A DNA stretch of 5,898 nucleotides. Origin: Roseimaritima sp. GTDB lineage: Bacteria > Planctomycetota > Planctomycetia > Pirellulales > Pirellulaceae. Location of the stretch: positions 1-5,898 of the forward strand of contig SLFV01000433.1 of assembly GCA_007124075.1 (NCBI GenBank), given 5' to 3'. Both the position numbers and the translations under genes were made by a program. Positions 1-5,898 of this stretch are shown piece by piece (positions within the stretch are counted from its first letter, which is position 1; every line of letters begins with the position of its first letter). Under the pieces are notes generated by a model. The model made no database searches. It saw nothing but the letters and a program-made list of their open reading frames with translations, and was not told the DNA's origin.

Positions 1-65
1 ATGGGGTCAGGTACCGTTGTGCAAAGCACCCGAAGGGCCGTTCCGGCAACGGTACCTGACCTCAT
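1..65. repeat. Long inverted repeat, REP-like or mobile-element end
   Basis: The arms at 1-19 (ATGGGGTCAGGTACCGTTG) and 47-65 are reverse complements at 18 of 19 positions. The one exception, G4 opposite T62, would be a G-U pair in RNA. The inner 14 bp (6-19 with 47-60) are perfect. The spacer is 27 bases, and each arm contains the palindrome GGTACC. The outer octamer ATGGGGTC (1-8) recurs inverted as GACCCCAT at 74-81. Dispersed palindromes beginning GGGGTCAGG are known to me as REP-like sequences or as flanks of IS200/RAYT-type transposases in planctomycetes and other environmental bacteria; assigning this copy to them is inference. No transposase is visible, and the element touches the window edge, so it may be one end of something larger. 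It could also act as a transcription-blocking hairpin for an upstream gene, although no T-run directly follows the stem. Confidence 0.8.
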
Positions 66-90
66 TTCTGCCCGACCCCATTTTTGCCCG
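63..90. repeat. Short direct repeat beside the inverted repeat
   Basis: CATTTCTGCCCG (63-74) and CATTTTTGCCCG (79-90) match at 11 of 12 positions with a 16-base period. The first copy starts inside the right arm of the inverted repeat. The GACCCCAT between them is the inverse of window bases 1-8. The repeats therefore look like part of the same element, perhaps two degenerate copies of its terminal sequence. Confidence 0.6.
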
Positions 91-206
91 TGTGGTAAAA
101 AAATCTGCGACGCCAGCGGAAACGGTTCGGTTGAATTAACTTGGTAGTGTCGCGAGTTTGCCCGGCTTTGAAGTTCCGTTTGTCCCCGCCGCAAAAAACA
201 GCAACC

Positions 207-2876
207 ATGAGTATCGTTTCCCGTTCGTTCTGGCTGCACCGCTTCCGCTCCTTCACCGCCGGCTTGCATCGATGGGGCCCACTCCTCGTGGTCGTGTTGA
301 TGCTGCGCGTTCTAGGAGATGCGTCGCTGGCGGCCGAAGATCCCACGCTCGTCCTGCCTGCTGATTCCAGAGACAAGCGTTTGCAATCTCCGGAACAATT
401 TTTCGGTTTCCCGATTGGATCGCGGCATTTACGGCATGACCAGTTGGTCGCGTACTTCGGATACCTGGCCCAACAATCGCCACGCGCGGAATTGCTTCGA
501 TATGGTCAAACGCATGGGAAGCGGCCATTGGTCACGCTGATGGTTTCTGATCCCCAGCATCTGGAACGCAGAGATGAGATTGCCCAACAACGTCCGCGAT
601 TGACGTCGGGCCGCTTGGACAGCGTTCCCGACGACGCGTTGTTGGTAATGTACATGGGATATTGTGTCCATGGCAACGAAGCGAGCGCTGCCAACGCGGC
701 ACCCCTGGTCGCCTACCATCTGGTCTCATCCACCTCCAAGGAAACACTCCGCTGGTTGAAGGCGGGAATTTACATGATCGATCCCGCTCTGAATCCTGAT
801 GGTGTGGATCGGTTTGCAAATTGGGTCAACGAAACTCGCGGTCGATTCGCCAACCCCTCGACCGACGATCGTGAACATCGCGAACCGTGGCCTGGTGGGC
901 GTGGAAACTATTACTGGTTTGACTTGAATCGAGATTGGTTGCCGCTGGTTCATCCGGAAAGCCGTGGCCGGCTGAAACTGTTCCACCAATGGAAGCCCAA
1001 TGTGGTGTTGGATTATCACGAAATGGGTGGCACGTCGACCTATTTTTTTCAACCCGGTGTGCCGGAACGAACCAATCCGTTGACGCCCAGCGAGAACGCC
1101 AGGTTGACGGCAGCCTTTGCGCGTCAACATGCCCAAGCAATGGATGTGGTTGGTGAAACGTTCTTCACCCAAGAAACATTTGATGACTTTTACGTCGGCA
1201 AAGGGAGCACCTATCCCGACCTGCACGGGGCTGTCGGTATTCTGTTTGAGCAAGGGTCAACTCGAGCGCTGCGTTTACACAACGAACGTGGCAAGCGACA
1301 TTTCGAAGATACCATCGCCAATCAAGTCCGCACCAGCTTGTCCAGCCTGAAAGCGGCGAATGACCAACGCAGTGATCTACTGAGTTTTCAAGTCAATTTT
1401 TATCGCGACGCTCTGGCTGCCGGGAGGGAGTCGGCGATTCGCGGCTATGTCCTTGAGGGAACACGCCAACGGATCGACTTGGCGGCAGACTTGCTGCGAC
1501 GGCATGCAATTCGTAGCTATCGTCCAGGCCGACCGATCGCTGTTGGTGGGACGACTTGGAAACCAGAAAACATTTTGGTGATCCCGACCGGTCAACCGGA
1601 ATACACTTTTATTCGTTCGCTGATGGAAACACCAAGAGAGTTTCCGCAAAATATCTTCTACGACGTTTCGGCTTGGCATTTGCCCAGCGCGCTGGGGTTG
1701 TCCATTTCGCTGATCGACCATGATTTGCCTGCCCAGTGGCGGGCAGCGTCGGGATCGAAATCGAAGCCGGAGGCTAGCGTTTCTCATTTACGTCGGGATG
1801 ATGGAATTGTCGGATACGCTATCGAACCGACAGAGCTTGCGGTCCCGACCGTAGTTGCCCGGTTGCTGGATCGGCAGATCAAGGTCAGGACCGCGACAAA
1901 ACCAATCCAATTCGCCGTCGACGATGAAAAGTATCAGTGGCCCAGCGGTACCTACCTTGTCGCACGACAGCCCAACAAGCAACGCTGGCAGCGCGTGTTG
2001 GAGATCTTGGATCAAGCGGTCCAGGCGGGTGATGTTGACGCACAGCCGTTATTCAGCAGCCACACGCTCGCAGGTCCCGATCTGGGCAGTAACTCGTTGC
2101 TGCACTTGCCGCGGCCAGAAGTCCTGTTGGTCGTCGGCCCTGGCACCACGGCGACCTCCTCGGGATCGCTGTGGCATTATTTGGATCAGCGACTGCGGTT
2201 GCCTGCCACGCTGACCGACAGTGGTAACTTGAAAAGCTTGTCACTTGACCGATTTAGCTGCGTTCTGCTGCCTACGGGAAGCTACAGTTCGTGGGGCACG
2301 GGGGAAGCGGAAGCACTGAAGCGTTATGTTGCCCGCGGCGGAACCGTGATCGCGTTAACCTCCGCGATCACCTGGCTGCAAACCAAGGGCTGTATCCCAA
2401 AAACCAGTCCGAGTGAAACTTCCACCGCCTCGTCCGCCCCGTTGCCAGCGCCCGTGGGGAGGGCTTCGACGATTCCTTTCGCGGAGGCTGCCGATAATGC
2501 CGCGCTGGAAAATATTGCGGGTGTTTTCTTAAAAGTCAAAATAGACAGCACGCATCCGATTGCGTATGGTTTCCCCGGTCAGGAGGTTGCGGTGTTTCGT
2601 AACCATCGACAGCGTTTTCCGTTGCCGGAGAATCCCTTTCAGCAAGTCGCGATCTACCGGGAACCGATCGCGGGGTACATTAGTGAACGAAATGAACAAC
2701 GCCTGTTCGAAACCGCAGCGGTTTGGGTTTCGCCGATGGGGAAAGGACGTTTTGTCTTACTCGCCGACGATCCGGTTTTCAGGGGCTACCTGCGCGGTTC
2801 GGAACGGTTTCTGAGCAACGCCATCCTGCATGGTCCTAACTTAAAGATTCCGGCAGCCCCCACCACCGGCGACTAA
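207..2876 (+). CDS. Secreted M14-family zinc carboxypeptidase-like protein
   Basis: This 889-residue protein is probably an exported metallopeptidase that removes C-terminal residues from peptides outside the cytoplasm. The ATG at 207 is preferred over the upstream in-frame TTG at 141 because it places a signal peptide at the N-terminus: a basic stretch (residues 6-22), a hydrophobic core (about 24-36) and an ASLAA cleavage region near 39-43. The peptidase domain spans about 60-385. Zinc ligands are H155 and E158 (HGNE) and H271 (DYHEMG); NPDG at 196-199, the R242 region (DLNRDW) and the likely catalytic E348 (LFEQGS) also fit M14. The extension holds a class I glutamine amidotransferase-like segment (about 636-728, ending in RGGTVIALTS) without a recognisable Cys nucleophile elbow, a Ser/Thr/Pro/Ala-rich linker (about 732-755) and a final domain (about 763-889). 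No clear Shine-Dalgarno or promoter is seen in 91-206. The substrate cannot be read from the sequence. Confidence 0.93.
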   Translation: MSIVSRSFWLHRFRSFTAGLHRWGPLLVVVLMLRVLGDASLAAEDPTLVLPADSRDKRLQSPEQFFGFPIGSRHLRHDQLVAYFGYLAQQSPRAELLRYGQTHGKRPLVTLMVSDPQHLERRDEIAQQRPRLTSGRLDSVPDDALLVMYMGYCVHGNEASAANAAPLVAYHLVSSTSKETLRWLKAGIYMIDPALNPDGVDRFANWVNETRGRFANPSTDDREHREPWPGGRGNYYWFDLNRDWLPLVHPESRGRLKLFHQWKPNVVLDYHEMGGTSTYFFQPGVPERTNPLTPSENARLTAAFARQHAQAMDVVGETFFTQETFDDFYVGKGSTYPDLHGAVGILFEQGSTRALRLHNERGKRHFEDTIANQVRTSLSSLKAANDQRSDLLSFQVNFYRDALAAGRESAIRGYVLEGTRQRIDLAADLLRRHAIRSYRPGRPIAVGGTTWKPENILVIPTGQPEYTFIRSLMETPREFPQNIFYDVSAWHLPSALGLSISLIDHDLPAQWRAASGSKSKPEASVSHLRRDDGIVGYAIEPTELAVPTVVARLLDRQIKVRTATKPIQFAVDDEKYQWPSGTYLVARQPNKQRWQRVLEILDQAVQAGDVDAQPLFSSHTLAGPDLGSNSLLHLPRPEVLLVVGPGTTATSSGSLWHYLDQRLRLPATLTDSGNLKSLSLDRFSCVLLPTGSYSSWGTGEAEALKRYVARGGTVIALTSAITWLQTKGCIPKTSPSETSTASSAPLPAPVGRASTIPFAEAADNAALENIAGVFLKVKIDSTHPIAYGFPGQEVAVFRNHRQRFPLPENPFQQVAIYREPIAGYISERNEQRLFETAAVWVSPMGKGRFVLLADDPVFRGYLRGSERFLSNAILHGPNLKIPAAPTTGD

Positions 2877-2884
2877 TCAGTTAG

Positions 2885-4699
2885 ATGTCATTGATCACAC
2901 TTGTCGACGTGTCGATCCGGTTCCGTGGGCCGGCGCTGTTGGATGGCGTAAATGCACGTATCGAACCGGGCCAACGCATCGGCCTGCTGGGACGCAATGG
3001 GGCGGGTAAAACCACGTTGATGCGGTTGCTTGCGGGGGAATTGCAGGCCGATACGGGGCGCGTGGAAGTCGACAAAGGGGCCGAAATTTGCAGGCTGATG
3101 CAGGATGTGCCGCGCGACCTGCAAGGCAGTGTCCAGCAGATCGTCCATAGCGGTTTTCCCGACGATTCCGTAATGGAACCGTGGGAGCGGACCCACCAAA
3201 CGGAGCGGATCATCGCGCAGATGTCGCTTGATGACCGTGCAGAGTTTGCAAGTCTGTCCAGCGGTATGAAACGTCGCGTTCTGCTGGCACAGGCCCTGGT
3301 CGCACGGCCCGCTGCGTTACTTCTGGACGAACCGACAAACCACCTGGACCTGGATTCCATACTGTGGTTGGAATCGTTTTTGATGAAATGGCCGGGAACC
3401 TTGCTGTTTGTCACACACGATCGAGCATTCTTGCAGCGTTTGGCCAACCGCATTTGGGAGCTTGATCGTGGTCGGCTGTTCGATTGGTCTTGCGATTACA
3501 ACACGTTCCTGCAACGCAAGGAGGCGGCGCTGGAAGCCGAGGAAAAGCAGGCGGCGCTGTTTGACAAAAAACTGGCTCAGGAAGAAGCCTGGATTCGGAC
3601 CGGAATCAAGGCGCGGCGGACACGCAACGAGGGCAGAGTCCGAGCCCTCAAAGCGATGCGCGCAGAACGGGCCGAGCGACGCAAAGCCGAAGGCCAGGTC
3701 CGCTTGGAAATGAACCAAGCCAACCGCAGCGGGACGCTGGTGGCCAGTCTCCGTGACGTGACGTTTGGGTATGGCGAGCAGCCGCTGGTGCGGAACTTTT
3801 CCACGACGATTATCCGCGGGGATAAGATCGGTGTCATCGGACCCAATGGCGCGGGGAAGTCAACCTTGCTGAAATTGATCCTTGGTCAATTACAACCCCA
3901 AGCGGGAACGGTCCAATTGGGCACCAACCTTCAAATCGCTTATTTCGATCAATTGCGTGATCAACTGGAAAATGAGAAGACCGCGCTGGATAGCATTGGA
4001 GAAGGGAGCGATCGAGTTCAAATCAATGGACAAACCAAGCATGTCCTAGGCTATTTGCAAGACTTTCTCTTTTCCCCCGATCGCGCGCGGACGCTGGTGA
4101 AGTTTCTGTCCGGCGGCGAACGTAATCGTTTGCTCCTGGCAAAACTGATGACCAAGCCAGCCAATGTGCTGGTGTTGGACGAACCGACCAATGACCTGGA
4201 TAGTGAGACGCTGGATTTGCTGGAGTCCTTGCTGGTGGAATTCACCGGCACAATTCTAGTGGTCAGCCATGATCGGACATTCCTGAATCATGTTGTCAGC
4301 AGCACGATCGTGTACGAAGCCGACGGCTTGCACGAGTATGTCGGTGGGTACGACGATTGGCAACGTTCGGTCGCTCGCCGCGCTGAGGCCGCCCAACTGT
4401 CCGATGACAACAAACGCAGCGAGTCGACAACCGCAAAACCGCAGGCACAAAAACCCAGTGCTCCCACACGACGAAAGCTAGGGTTCAAAGAACAGCGGGA
4501 ACTGCAGAACCTGCCGCTGCAAATCGAAGCTTGGGAGCAAGAAGTCACGCAACTGCACGCGCAGATGGCGGAGGGCGAATACTTCAAGCAAGCCCCCGCA
4601 ATCCTGGCGCAGGACCAACAGCGACTGCAGCAACTGCAAGCGTCAATCGAACAAGCGTATGCACGCTGGGAAGAATTGGAAACGCTTGTCGGCGACTGA
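2885..4699 (+). CDS. uup: ABC-F family ATPase, Uup type
   Basis: This 604-residue soluble protein has two ABC ATPase domains and no membrane segments. Domain 1 has Walker A GRNGAGKT (36-43), signature LSSGMKRR (124-131), Walker B LLLDEPTNHLD (145-155) and H-loop H178. A charged helical linker follows (about 206-285), with the Uup-like segment ARRTRNEGRVRALKAMR near 243-259. Domain 2 has Walker A GPNGAGKST (319-327), signature LSGGERNR (408-415), Walker B LVLDEPTNDLD (429-439) and H-loop H462. A polar stretch (about 505-530) leads to a C-terminal coiled coil (about 535-603), the hallmark that separates Uup from EttA. Known Uup proteins act at the ribosome and on branched DNA, and their loss raises precise transposon excision in E. 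coli. The first signature has Ser in place of the first Gly of LSGG. The gene starts 8 bases after the peptidase stop without a clear Shine-Dalgarno, suggesting co-transcription. Another ABC-F subfamily is less likely given the coiled coil. Confidence 0.93.
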   Translation: MSLITLVDVSIRFRGPALLDGVNARIEPGQRIGLLGRNGAGKTTLMRLLAGELQADTGRVEVDKGAEICRLMQDVPRDLQGSVQQIVHSGFPDDSVMEPWERTHQTERIIAQMSLDDRAEFASLSSGMKRRVLLAQALVARPAALLLDEPTNHLDLDSILWLESFLMKWPGTLLFVTHDRAFLQRLANRIWELDRGRLFDWSCDYNTFLQRKEAALEAEEKQAALFDKKLAQEEAWIRTGIKARRTRNEGRVRALKAMRAERAERRKAEGQVRLEMNQANRSGTLVASLRDVTFGYGEQPLVRNFSTTIIRGDKIGVIGPNGAGKSTLLKLILGQLQPQAGTVQLGTNLQIAYFDQLRDQLENEKTALDSIGEGSDRVQINGQTKHVLGYLQDFLFSPDRARTLVKFLSGGERNRLLLAKLMTKPANVLVLDEPTNDLDSETLDLLESLLVEFTGTILVVSHDRTFLNHVVSSTIVYEADGLHEYVGGYDDWQRSVARRAEAAQLSDDNKRSESTTAKPQAQKPSAPTRRKLGFKEQRELQNLPLQIEAWEQEVTQLHAQMAEGEYFKQAPAILAQDQQRLQQLQASIEQAYARWEELETLVGD

Positions 4700-4722
4700 T
4701 CGGTAGCGTGTTGATCGATAGC
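4697..4722. repeat. Tandem direct repeat in the convergent gap
   Basis: TGATCGGTAGC (4697-4707) and TGATCGATAGC (4712-4722) match at 10 of 11 positions with a 15-base period. The first copy supplies the Uup stop codon. The pair fills nearly all of the 28 bases between the Uup and ndk stops. I see no GC-rich hairpin followed by a T-run in either direction, so no intrinsic terminator can be called here. Confidence 0.5.
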
Positions 4723-4727
4723 ACACA

Positions 4728-5186
4728 CTACTCGTCATCGGCGCGGAGAAATCGCAGCAACTCCGGTTGGCTGCCGCAGAACTCTCCGGGTTGGAAATAA
4801 AGTGCCAATTCCCTCACTGCGGACTCCGGACTGTCAGAAGCATGGACCAAGTTCATCTGCCGACTGGAGCTGAAATCGCCACGGATCGTTCCGGGAGCCG
4901 CCTTCAATCCATTGGTTGCCCCCAGCATCTCGCGGACCACGCCGATCGCTTCCAGTCCCTCCAACGCCATCGCCACCACAGGTGCCGAGGTGATGAAGGC
5001 TTCCAAGCTAGGATAAAACGGCTTCTCCGCATGTTCGGCATAGTGCTGTTTGGCAAGCGCGGGAGTGATCTGCAACAGCTTCATCGCGATAATGTTCAGC
5101 CCTTTGTTTTCAAACCGCCCGATAATCTCGCCCACCAGGCGGCGTTGAAAGCAATCAGGTTTCAAAAGGATCAGTGTGCGTTGCAT
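4728..5186 (-). CDS. ndk: Nucleoside diphosphate kinase
   Basis: This 152-residue cytoplasmic enzyme transfers the gamma phosphate of ATP to nucleoside diphosphates through a phosphohistidine, balancing (d)NTP pools. The fold is covered from MQRTLILLKPD to the C-terminus. Expected active-site residues are present: K9, Y49, R85, T91, R102, N112 and the phosphorylated H115 in NLVHASDSPESA. The loop before H115 reads GDFSSSRQMN where many bacterial enzymes have a GRN-type sequence. I recall this variant from planctomycete Ndk proteins, so it looks lineage-typical rather than damaged. At 152 residues it is slightly longer than the common 140-143, because of a C-terminal tail (about 132-152) ending in RADDE. 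The ATG at 5186-5184 aligns with the family start; upstream there is only a weak purine stretch (GTGAAAG). It converges on Uup and diverges from the DUF58 gene. Confidence 0.97.
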   Translation of the reverse strand: MQRTLILLKPDCFQRRLVGEIIGRFENKGLNIIAMKLLQITPALAKQHYAEHAEKPFYPSLEAFITSAPVVAMALEGLEAIGVVREMLGATNGLKAAPGTIRGDFSSSRQMNLVHASDSPESAVRELALYFQPGEFCGSQPELLRFLRADDE

Positions 5187-5249
5187 GTTGGACTTTCACG
5201 GTTTAAGAAAAATAAGTCTGTCACGATCATCAAATCATCGGACATCACG

Positions 5250-5270
5250 CCCCGCTGTAATGATGCGGGG
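5250..5270 (-). repeat. Hairpin in the probable ndk leader
   Basis: CCCCGC (5250-5255) and GCGGGG (5265-5270) form a perfect 6-bp GC stem around a 9-base loop. It lies 63-83 bases upstream of the ndk start, inside the transcript predicted from the candidate promoter. Neither strand has a T-run after the stem, so it is not a standard intrinsic terminator. A protein-binding dyad or a 5'-UTR structure affecting ndk expression is possible. Confidence 0.5.
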
Positions 5271-5312
5271 AAAACGCCGAAGGCATGTCGGAACCATTCC
5301 CGAGGTGGCAAA

Positions 5313-5341
5313 AGTGTAGGTAGAAACCCGCTTTTTTCCAA
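5313..5341 (-). promoter_or_regulatory. Candidate sigma-70-like promoter for ndk
   Basis: On the minus strand, TTGGAA (5341-5336; 4 of 6 to TTGACA) and TACACT (5318-5313; 4 of 6 to TATAAT) are separated by exactly 17 bases. Transcription would begin near 5306 and give a leader of about 120 bases containing the 5250-5270 hairpin. The match is moderate, and closer promoters of another type cannot be excluded. Confidence 0.35.
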
Positions 5342-5415
5342 CACCACCGCCTCCCTAGCCCTGCGAATCTCCGACGACGGGCATCACGTTGCGTTGCCAG
5401 CAAACCGGCGGCACC

Positions 5416-5446
5416 GGCAAAGTGCTGTCCCCAGGGGATGTTTGCC
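5416..5446. repeat. Compound dyad upstream of the DUF58 promoter
   Basis: The outer arms GGCAAA (5416-5421) and TTTGCC (5441-5446) are perfect inverted repeats. They enclose a second symmetric block, TCCCC-A-GGGGA (5428-5438), offset from the outer centre. The dyad ends 4 bases before the candidate -35 box at 5451, a position where an activator or repressor site is often found. An operator role is inference; no regulator family is recognisable from the sequence. Confidence 0.4.
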
Positions 5447-5450
5447 CGCT

Positions 5451-5479
5451 ACGACAATTCAGGACCGAATCGTTACAAT
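5451..5479 (+). promoter_or_regulatory. Candidate promoter for the DUF58 gene
   Basis: ACGACA (5451-5456; 4 of 6 to TTGACA) and TACAAT (5474-5479; 5 of 6 to TATAAT) are spaced by 17 bases. Transcription would start near 5486, leaving a leader of about 200 bases before the GTG at 5688. The good -10 box and exact spacing make this the best promoter candidate in the window. Because the -10 overlaps the ATG at 5478, that ATG could not be translated from this transcript. Confidence 0.45.
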
Positions 5480-5621
5480 GAACGACCGGTCGGAAATAAC
5501 TTCGCCATGGATGCCTCTTTTCCCCCAAGAACCCCGCCGCGCTGCGAATTGCGGGAAAGAAGCGACGCAGAACGGGTCGGCGAAACAAGAAGAAGCTATT
5601 TCCGGACCGCCCATTTTCAAA

Positions 5622-5655
5622 GCCGCTGCGCCGCCACGCGCACTGGGCAGCGGCG
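5622..5655 (+). repeat. GC-rich leader hairpin with a competing pairing
   Basis: GCCGCTGC (5622-5629) and GCAGCGGC (5647-5654) form a perfect 8-bp stem with a 17-base loop. CGCCGC (5629-5634) can instead pair with GCGGCG (5650-5655), using much of the same right arm, so the two structures exclude each other. The hairpin ends about 33 bases before the DUF58 GTG and has no T-run after it. A role in translation control is possible but not shown. Confidence 0.45.
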
Positions 5656-5687
5656 TGCTTATTCCGACTTGTCAAAACTAACCGCCT

Positions 5688-5898
5688 GTGACCACTACCA
5701 CCACCGAGTTGCTTTCGCCCGAACTGATTGCCCGGTTGGAACGACTGGAACTTGTTTCCAGACGGGTTTTTCGTGGCCGGATGAAGGGCGAACGACGCAG
5801 TGCGCGAAAAGGTCAAAGTGTCGAATTCGCGGACTTTCGCAGTTATGTCGCGGGAGATGATTTGCGGCAAATCGATTGGAATCTGTACGCTCGGTTGG
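5688..5898 (+). CDS. DUF58 domain protein, N-terminal part (cut by window edge)
   Basis: The visible 70 residues are the N-terminus of a DUF58 protein, a family usually encoded with MoxR AAA+ ATPases and carrying a von Willebrand A-like domain further downstream, which lies outside the window. Evidence is the order LLSPELIARLERLEL (about 8-22), the basic segment RGRMKGERRSARKG (about 29-42), SVEFADFRSY and the family core YVAGDDLRQIDWNLYARL (about 53-70). The GTG at 5688 is the first possible start because an in-frame TAA lies at 5679-5681. It is followed by five consecutive Thr codons. There is no visible Shine-Dalgarno and no N-terminal membrane segment, so this appears to be the soluble form. 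No MoxR gene lies upstream; the neighbour is divergent ndk. MoxR partners may be downstream or elsewhere. Confidence 0.9.
   Translation, partial: MTTTTTELLSPELIARLERLELVSRRVFRGRMKGERRSARKGQSVEFADFRSYVAGDDLRQIDWNLYARL

Larger units (their letters stand above)
5187..5687. other. 501-base divergent intergenic region without a convincing gene
   Basis: This region separates the start codons of ndk (-) and the DUF58 gene (+). It contains a candidate promoter for each gene, three inverted repeats and no tRNA-like or rRNA-like sequence that I can recognise. Open frames cross it on both strands, but none resembles a known family. The longest plus-strand frame is open from inside the antisense of ndk to TAA at 5679-5681. 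Its last 56-67 codons (ATG 5478 or ATG 5511) could in principle be a small leader peptide, but I see no family signal. The separate sites are listed individually. Confidence 0.7.

Noticed and set aside
1..147. Plus-strand open frame of 48 codons starting at base 1
   Set aside because: It runs through the inverted and direct repeats, has no recognisable protein signal and no visible ribosome binding site because it begins at the window edge.
141..206. TTG at 141 as the start of the M14 peptidase
   Set aside because: It would put 22 unrelated residues in front of a normal signal peptide; ATG 207 gives a standard export signal.
2877..2884. Frameshifted fusion of the peptidase and Uup genes
   Set aside because: Each protein has complete family-typical ends, so these are two separate closely spaced genes.
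5250..5270. Hairpin as an intrinsic terminator
   Set aside because: The stem is followed by AAAA on the plus strand and by CGTGATG on the minus strand, so neither direction has the required T-run.
4767..5681. 304-codon plus-strand open frame
   Set aside because: Its first 420 bases are the antisense of ndk, a clearly real gene, and the rest resembles no family. Only the short 3' tail is kept as a speculative leader ORF.
5438..5860. 140-codon plus-strand open frame
   Set aside because: It runs through the DUF58 start in a different frame, and its translation over the DUF58 region shows no family features.
5355..5870. 171-codon minus-strand open frame
   Set aside because: It overlaps the well-supported DUF58 N-terminus on the opposite strand and crosses the candidate promoter and hairpins without any family-like motif.

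Overview
The window looks like chromosomal DNA from a planctomycete, most likely of the Rhodopirellula/Blastopirellula group (Pirellulaceae). This rests on family resemblance recalled from memory, not a search. The clues are the Ndk variant with GDFSSSRQMNLVHASDS in its active-site region, a large secreted M14 peptidase with a long C-terminal extension, a DUF58 protein with the YVAGDDLRQIDW core, and genes that lack clear Shine-Dalgarno sequences. Base composition is moderately GC-rich throughout.

Layout. Bases 1-90 hold a strong inverted repeat (19-bp arms) followed by a short direct repeat. This resembles the REP-like palindromes or mobile-element ends scattered in such genomes, and it may continue beyond the left edge. 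A secreted zinc carboxypeptidase-like protein follows (207-2876, +). Eight bases later comes an ABC-F ATPase of the Uup type (2885-4699, +), so the two are probably co-transcribed. Nucleoside diphosphate kinase (ndk, 4728-5186, -) converges on Uup with only 28 bases between the stop codons. A 501-base region without a convincing gene (5187-5687) separates ndk from a divergent DUF58 protein that starts at GTG 5688 and runs off the right edge.

The genes do not form one pathway. They cover extracellular peptide processing, ribosome or branched-DNA maintenance, nucleotide triphosphate balance and a MoxR-associated accessory protein. The 501-base divergent region is the main regulatory space. It holds a candidate promoter for each flanking gene, a 6-bp-stem hairpin in the ndk leader, a dyad just upstream of the DUF58 promoter, and a GC-rich hairpin with an alternative pairing shortly before the DUF58 start.

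I found no CRISPR array, tRNA, rRNA, complete insertion sequence or clearly novel multi-gene system. The most notable items are the left-edge palindromic element and the structured ndk/DUF58 intergenic region.
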